A stretch of DNA of 42,960 nt from Methylaequor sp002691245 (lineage in GTDB: Bacteria; Pseudomonadota; Alphaproteobacteria; Methylaequorales; Methylaequoraceae). The position numbers and the translations under genes are program-made. Of the stretch, positions 41,184 to 42,960 are shown piece after piece (position 1 is the stretch's first letter; the number at the start of each line of letters is the position of its first letter). The notes beneath the pieces were generated by a model, which was not told the origin of the DNA, ran no database searches, and worked only from the letters and a program-made list of their open reading frames with translations. The stretch is taken from the NCBI GenBank assembly GCA_002691245.1, contig NZHH01000047.1, positions 1 to 42,960 on the forward strand. The letters are read 5' to 3'.

Positions 41184-42458
41184 TTACCATTTTTTTTCAA
41201 ACTTTTGTCTAATATATACTGCTATGCCGTTCATCAAAATAAGAAAAGAAAGTAAAACCATTACCCCTGCCGCAGTAAGCTCAACAAAACCTCTGGCAGC
41301 AGTGCTTTTCCAAAGATAAATTTGAACTGGAAGAACAGTAGAGGAATCTAAAAATGACCCTGGAACATCAACAATAAACGCAACCATTCCTATCATTAAT
41401 AATGGCGCTGACTCTCCAAGTGCTTGAGACATTCCAATGATGGTTCCTGTCAGAATACCCGGCAAAGAAAGTGGAAGTACATGATGAGTAACTGTCTGAA
41501 ACTTCGTTGCACCTAAACCAATTGCAGCTTCTCTAATTGACGGTGGTACAGCCTTTAATGAAGCTCTGGTGGCAATAATAATTGTTGGAAGAGTCATAAG
41601 AGCTAAAACCATTCCGCCAACGATGGGGGCAGATCTCGGTAAATGCATGACATTGAGAAAAATTGCTAAACCTAATAACCCAAATATTATAGAGGGTACG
41701 GCTGCTAAGTTATTAATATTAACCTCAATAAAATCTGTAAATTTATTTTTTGGTGCAAGCTCCTCAAGAAAGACTCCTGCGGCAACGGCAATTGGAAATG
41801 ATAGAATTAATGTTACAAATAATGTAAAGAATGAGCCTACAAGCGAGCCCCAGATTCCTGCTTGTTCCGGTTCTGTTGAATCTGCCTTTACAAAAAAGTT
41901 TTTATTAAAATTACTTTTAATATTATTTGCTGATCTTATTTCATTCAGCCAATTCAATTCGAGGTTAGAAATCAATCTATCTTCTTCTGCTATCAACTCC
42001 ATGTCTGGATTTTTATTTATAACATCAATTTTTGAGGAGGCTAATAACCATAAGGTGACTTTCTGGCCTATTAGTTGTTTGTTTTCTAGAACAAGTCTCA
42101 TAAGGTTTTCTTCCTCTGAACTAGAGATAAAGTCACTTAATTTGCGTAATTCGCCCTTGTCAGAAATTTCTGGAAAAAAACTATTTAAAGAGTTTTTGAT
42201 TATTTTTTGAAAATTTGCGAATTTTATATCTTCTTCTTTTTGGTCATTGTCTGTGTAAATTATAGCAGGATCAAAATATACTTCTAATTTTATATAAGTA
42301 CTTAAAAAAGCTTTTTTCCCCTCCATAAAAATTGAACTAAGAATAATACACAAAAAACTGACTGCAGTTGCTATACCTAGCAAACCATAAATCTTGAAAC
42401 GTGATTCTTGTCTTTTTCTTTTTTTCAGAGAATATTCTATTTTTTTGAGGTTATTCAT
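41184..42458 (-). CDS. pstA: phosphate ABC transporter permease PstA
   Basis: A 424-residue permease, longer than the roughly 300-residue E. coli PstA. After a first membrane segment (about 24-45) there is a periplasmic insert of some 150 residues (about 50-200), as in the alphaproteobacterial long form. The permease core follows, with GSLVGSFFTLFVTLILSFPIAVAAG, NLAAVPSIIFGLLGLA and the ATPase-contact EAAIGLGATKFQTVTHHVLP loop, then SQALGESAPLLMIGM. It overlaps pstC by eight bases. Confidence 0.96.
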   Translation of the reverse strand: MNNLKKIEYSLKKRKRQESRFKIYGLLGIATAVSFLCIILSSIFMEGKKAFLSTYIKLEVYFDPAIIYTDNDQKEEDIKFANFQKIIKNSLNSFFPEISDKGELRKLSDFISSSEEENLMRLVLENKQLIGQKVTLWLLASSKIDVINKNPDMELIAEEDRLISNLELNWLNEIRSANNIKSNFNKNFFVKADSTEPEQAGIWGSLVGSFFTLFVTLILSFPIAVAAGVFLEELAPKNKFTDFIEVNINNLAAVPSIIFGLLGLAIFLNVMHLPRSAPIVGGMVLALMTLPTIIIATRASLKAVPPSIREAAIGLGATKFQTVTHHVLPLSLPGILTGTIIGMSQALGESAPLLMIGMVAFIVDVPGSFLDSSTVLPVQIYLWKSTAARGFVELTAAGVMVLLSFLILMNGIAVYIRQKFEKKW

Positions 42459-42960
42459 ATCTTTCCCTATATTTACTTACAATTCTGAGTGCCAATAAAT
42501 TTAAAAAAAGGGTTGCAACAAAAAGTGTGATTCCCAAGGCAAAAGCAGCAAGTGTTTTTGCACTATCAAACTCTTGGTCGCCAATTAAGAGTGTAACTAT
42601 TTGGACTGTGACAGTTGTTACAGCTTCAAAAGGATTAGCTGTTAAGTTTGCTGCAATTCCTGCAGCCATAACAACTATCATAGTTTCGCCTATAGCACGA
42701 GAAACTGCGAGAAGAATTGCTCCAATTATACCAGGCAAAGCAGCTGGAAGTATTATTTTTTTTACTGTTTCTGATTTTGTTGCTCCCATAGCATAAGATG
42801 CATCACGTAAGGACTTTGGCACGGCACTGATAACATCATCTGATAAAGATGAAATAAAAGGAATAATCATTATTCCCATAACACCACCAGCGGCTATTGC
42901 ACTTTCAGAGGCAATATTAAATCCACTATAGTTTGCTAAATCTTTAAAAAAAGGACCAAC
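42451..42960 (-). CDS. pstC: phosphate ABC transporter permease PstC (partial, N-terminus beyond window)
   Basis: The frame is open to the right edge (170 codons, the C-terminal part). It reads IASESAIAAGGVMGIMIIPF, then the coupling loop SLRDASYAMGATKSETVKKIILP, SRAIGETMIVVMAAG and FEAVTTVTVQIVTLL. This is the permease partner of PstA. The substrate-binding pstS and any Pho box upstream would lie outside the window. It overlaps pstA by eight bases. Confidence 0.95.
   Translation of the reverse strand, partial: VGPFFKDLANYSGFNIASESAIAAGGVMGIMIIPFISSLSDDVISAVPKSLRDASYAMGATKSETVKKIILPAALPGIIGAILLAVSRAIGETMIVVMAAGIAANLTANPFEAVTTVTVQIVTLLIGDQEFDSAKTLAAFALGITLFVATLFLNLLALRIVSKYRERYE

Noticed and set aside
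41569..42210. 213-codon open frame on the plus strand
   Set aside because: It is a shadow of pstA, which has clear permease motifs on the other strand.
1..42960. CRISPR arrays, insertion sequences, phage genes, rRNA, tmRNA and riboswitches
   Set aside because: None seen: no regularly spaced repeats, transposase or integrase motifs, and no gap is long enough for most of these.

Overview
The window is an AT-rich, very gene-dense bacterial chromosome segment, most likely from a free-living, probably marine, alphaproteobacterium with a streamlined genome (SAR11/HIMB59-like in style; I cannot name the taxon). The evidence is the alphaproteobacterial gene neighbourhoods: rho-hemJ-hemH-hemE followed by a non-coding gap and maf-aroE-coaE; secB/tim44-like/mltA/smr/hslUV; a his operon carrying a DUF2628 gene; and thiE-like-leuS-lptE-holA. 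No gap exceeds 300 bases. I see no phage, transposon, CRISPR array or rRNA.

Layout. 1-1867: end of a LON-domain gene, tRNA-Gly(GCC), a lone cyclic-nucleotide-binding-domain protein and an unrecognised coiled-coil protein. 1868-6468: secB, a Tim44-like gene, mltA, an Smr-domain gene and hslU/hslV. 6540-10301: hisB, DUF2628, hisH, hisA, hisF, hisE and a HIT hydrolase in one tight operon. 10360-14901: xth, rho, hemJ, hemH and hemE, all on the minus strand. 14902-15173: a non-coding gap that is the best candidate for the chromosomal replication origin. 15174-17185: maf, aroE, coaE. 17154-21775: a minus-strand operon thiE-like, leuS, lptE, holA. 21780-28558: an interlocked array of alternately oriented genes (yggS, L,D-transpeptidase, degenerate response regulator, lolA, lppC-like, rdgB, rph, hrcA) with almost no intergenic DNA. 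28585-33036: grpE, alkB-like, dnaK, dnaJ. 33046-37118: dapB, a lipoprotein, an EamA transporter, a DUF2244 protein, a PfkB kinase and a small membrane protein. 37128-42960: a minus-strand phosphate block (pstC partial, pstA, pstB, phoU, phoB) followed by a GT2-GT9 fusion glycosyltransferase.

The genes cover protein quality control (SecB, HslUV, DnaK/DnaJ/GrpE, HrcA), cell-envelope building (MltA, LptE, LolA, LppC-like, L,D-transpeptidase, glycosyltransferase), haem and histidine synthesis, and phosphate uptake. The strongest observation is the hemE-maf gap. It holds two perfect TTAA-N7-TTAAC CtrA-type sites flanking two near-consensus DnaA boxes, in the synteny used by the Caulobacter and Rickettsia origins. 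The secB-hslUV-his block, however, lies on the hemE side rather than beyond coaE.

Ambiguous bases (N) occur only in three patches (4350-6313, 8489-10570, 33180-36003). In the one gene tallied codon by codon (hisF) they fall mostly at third codon positions, which looks like a consensus of co-occurring strains. They hide the hslU stop, the HIT-motif histidines and the EamA start.
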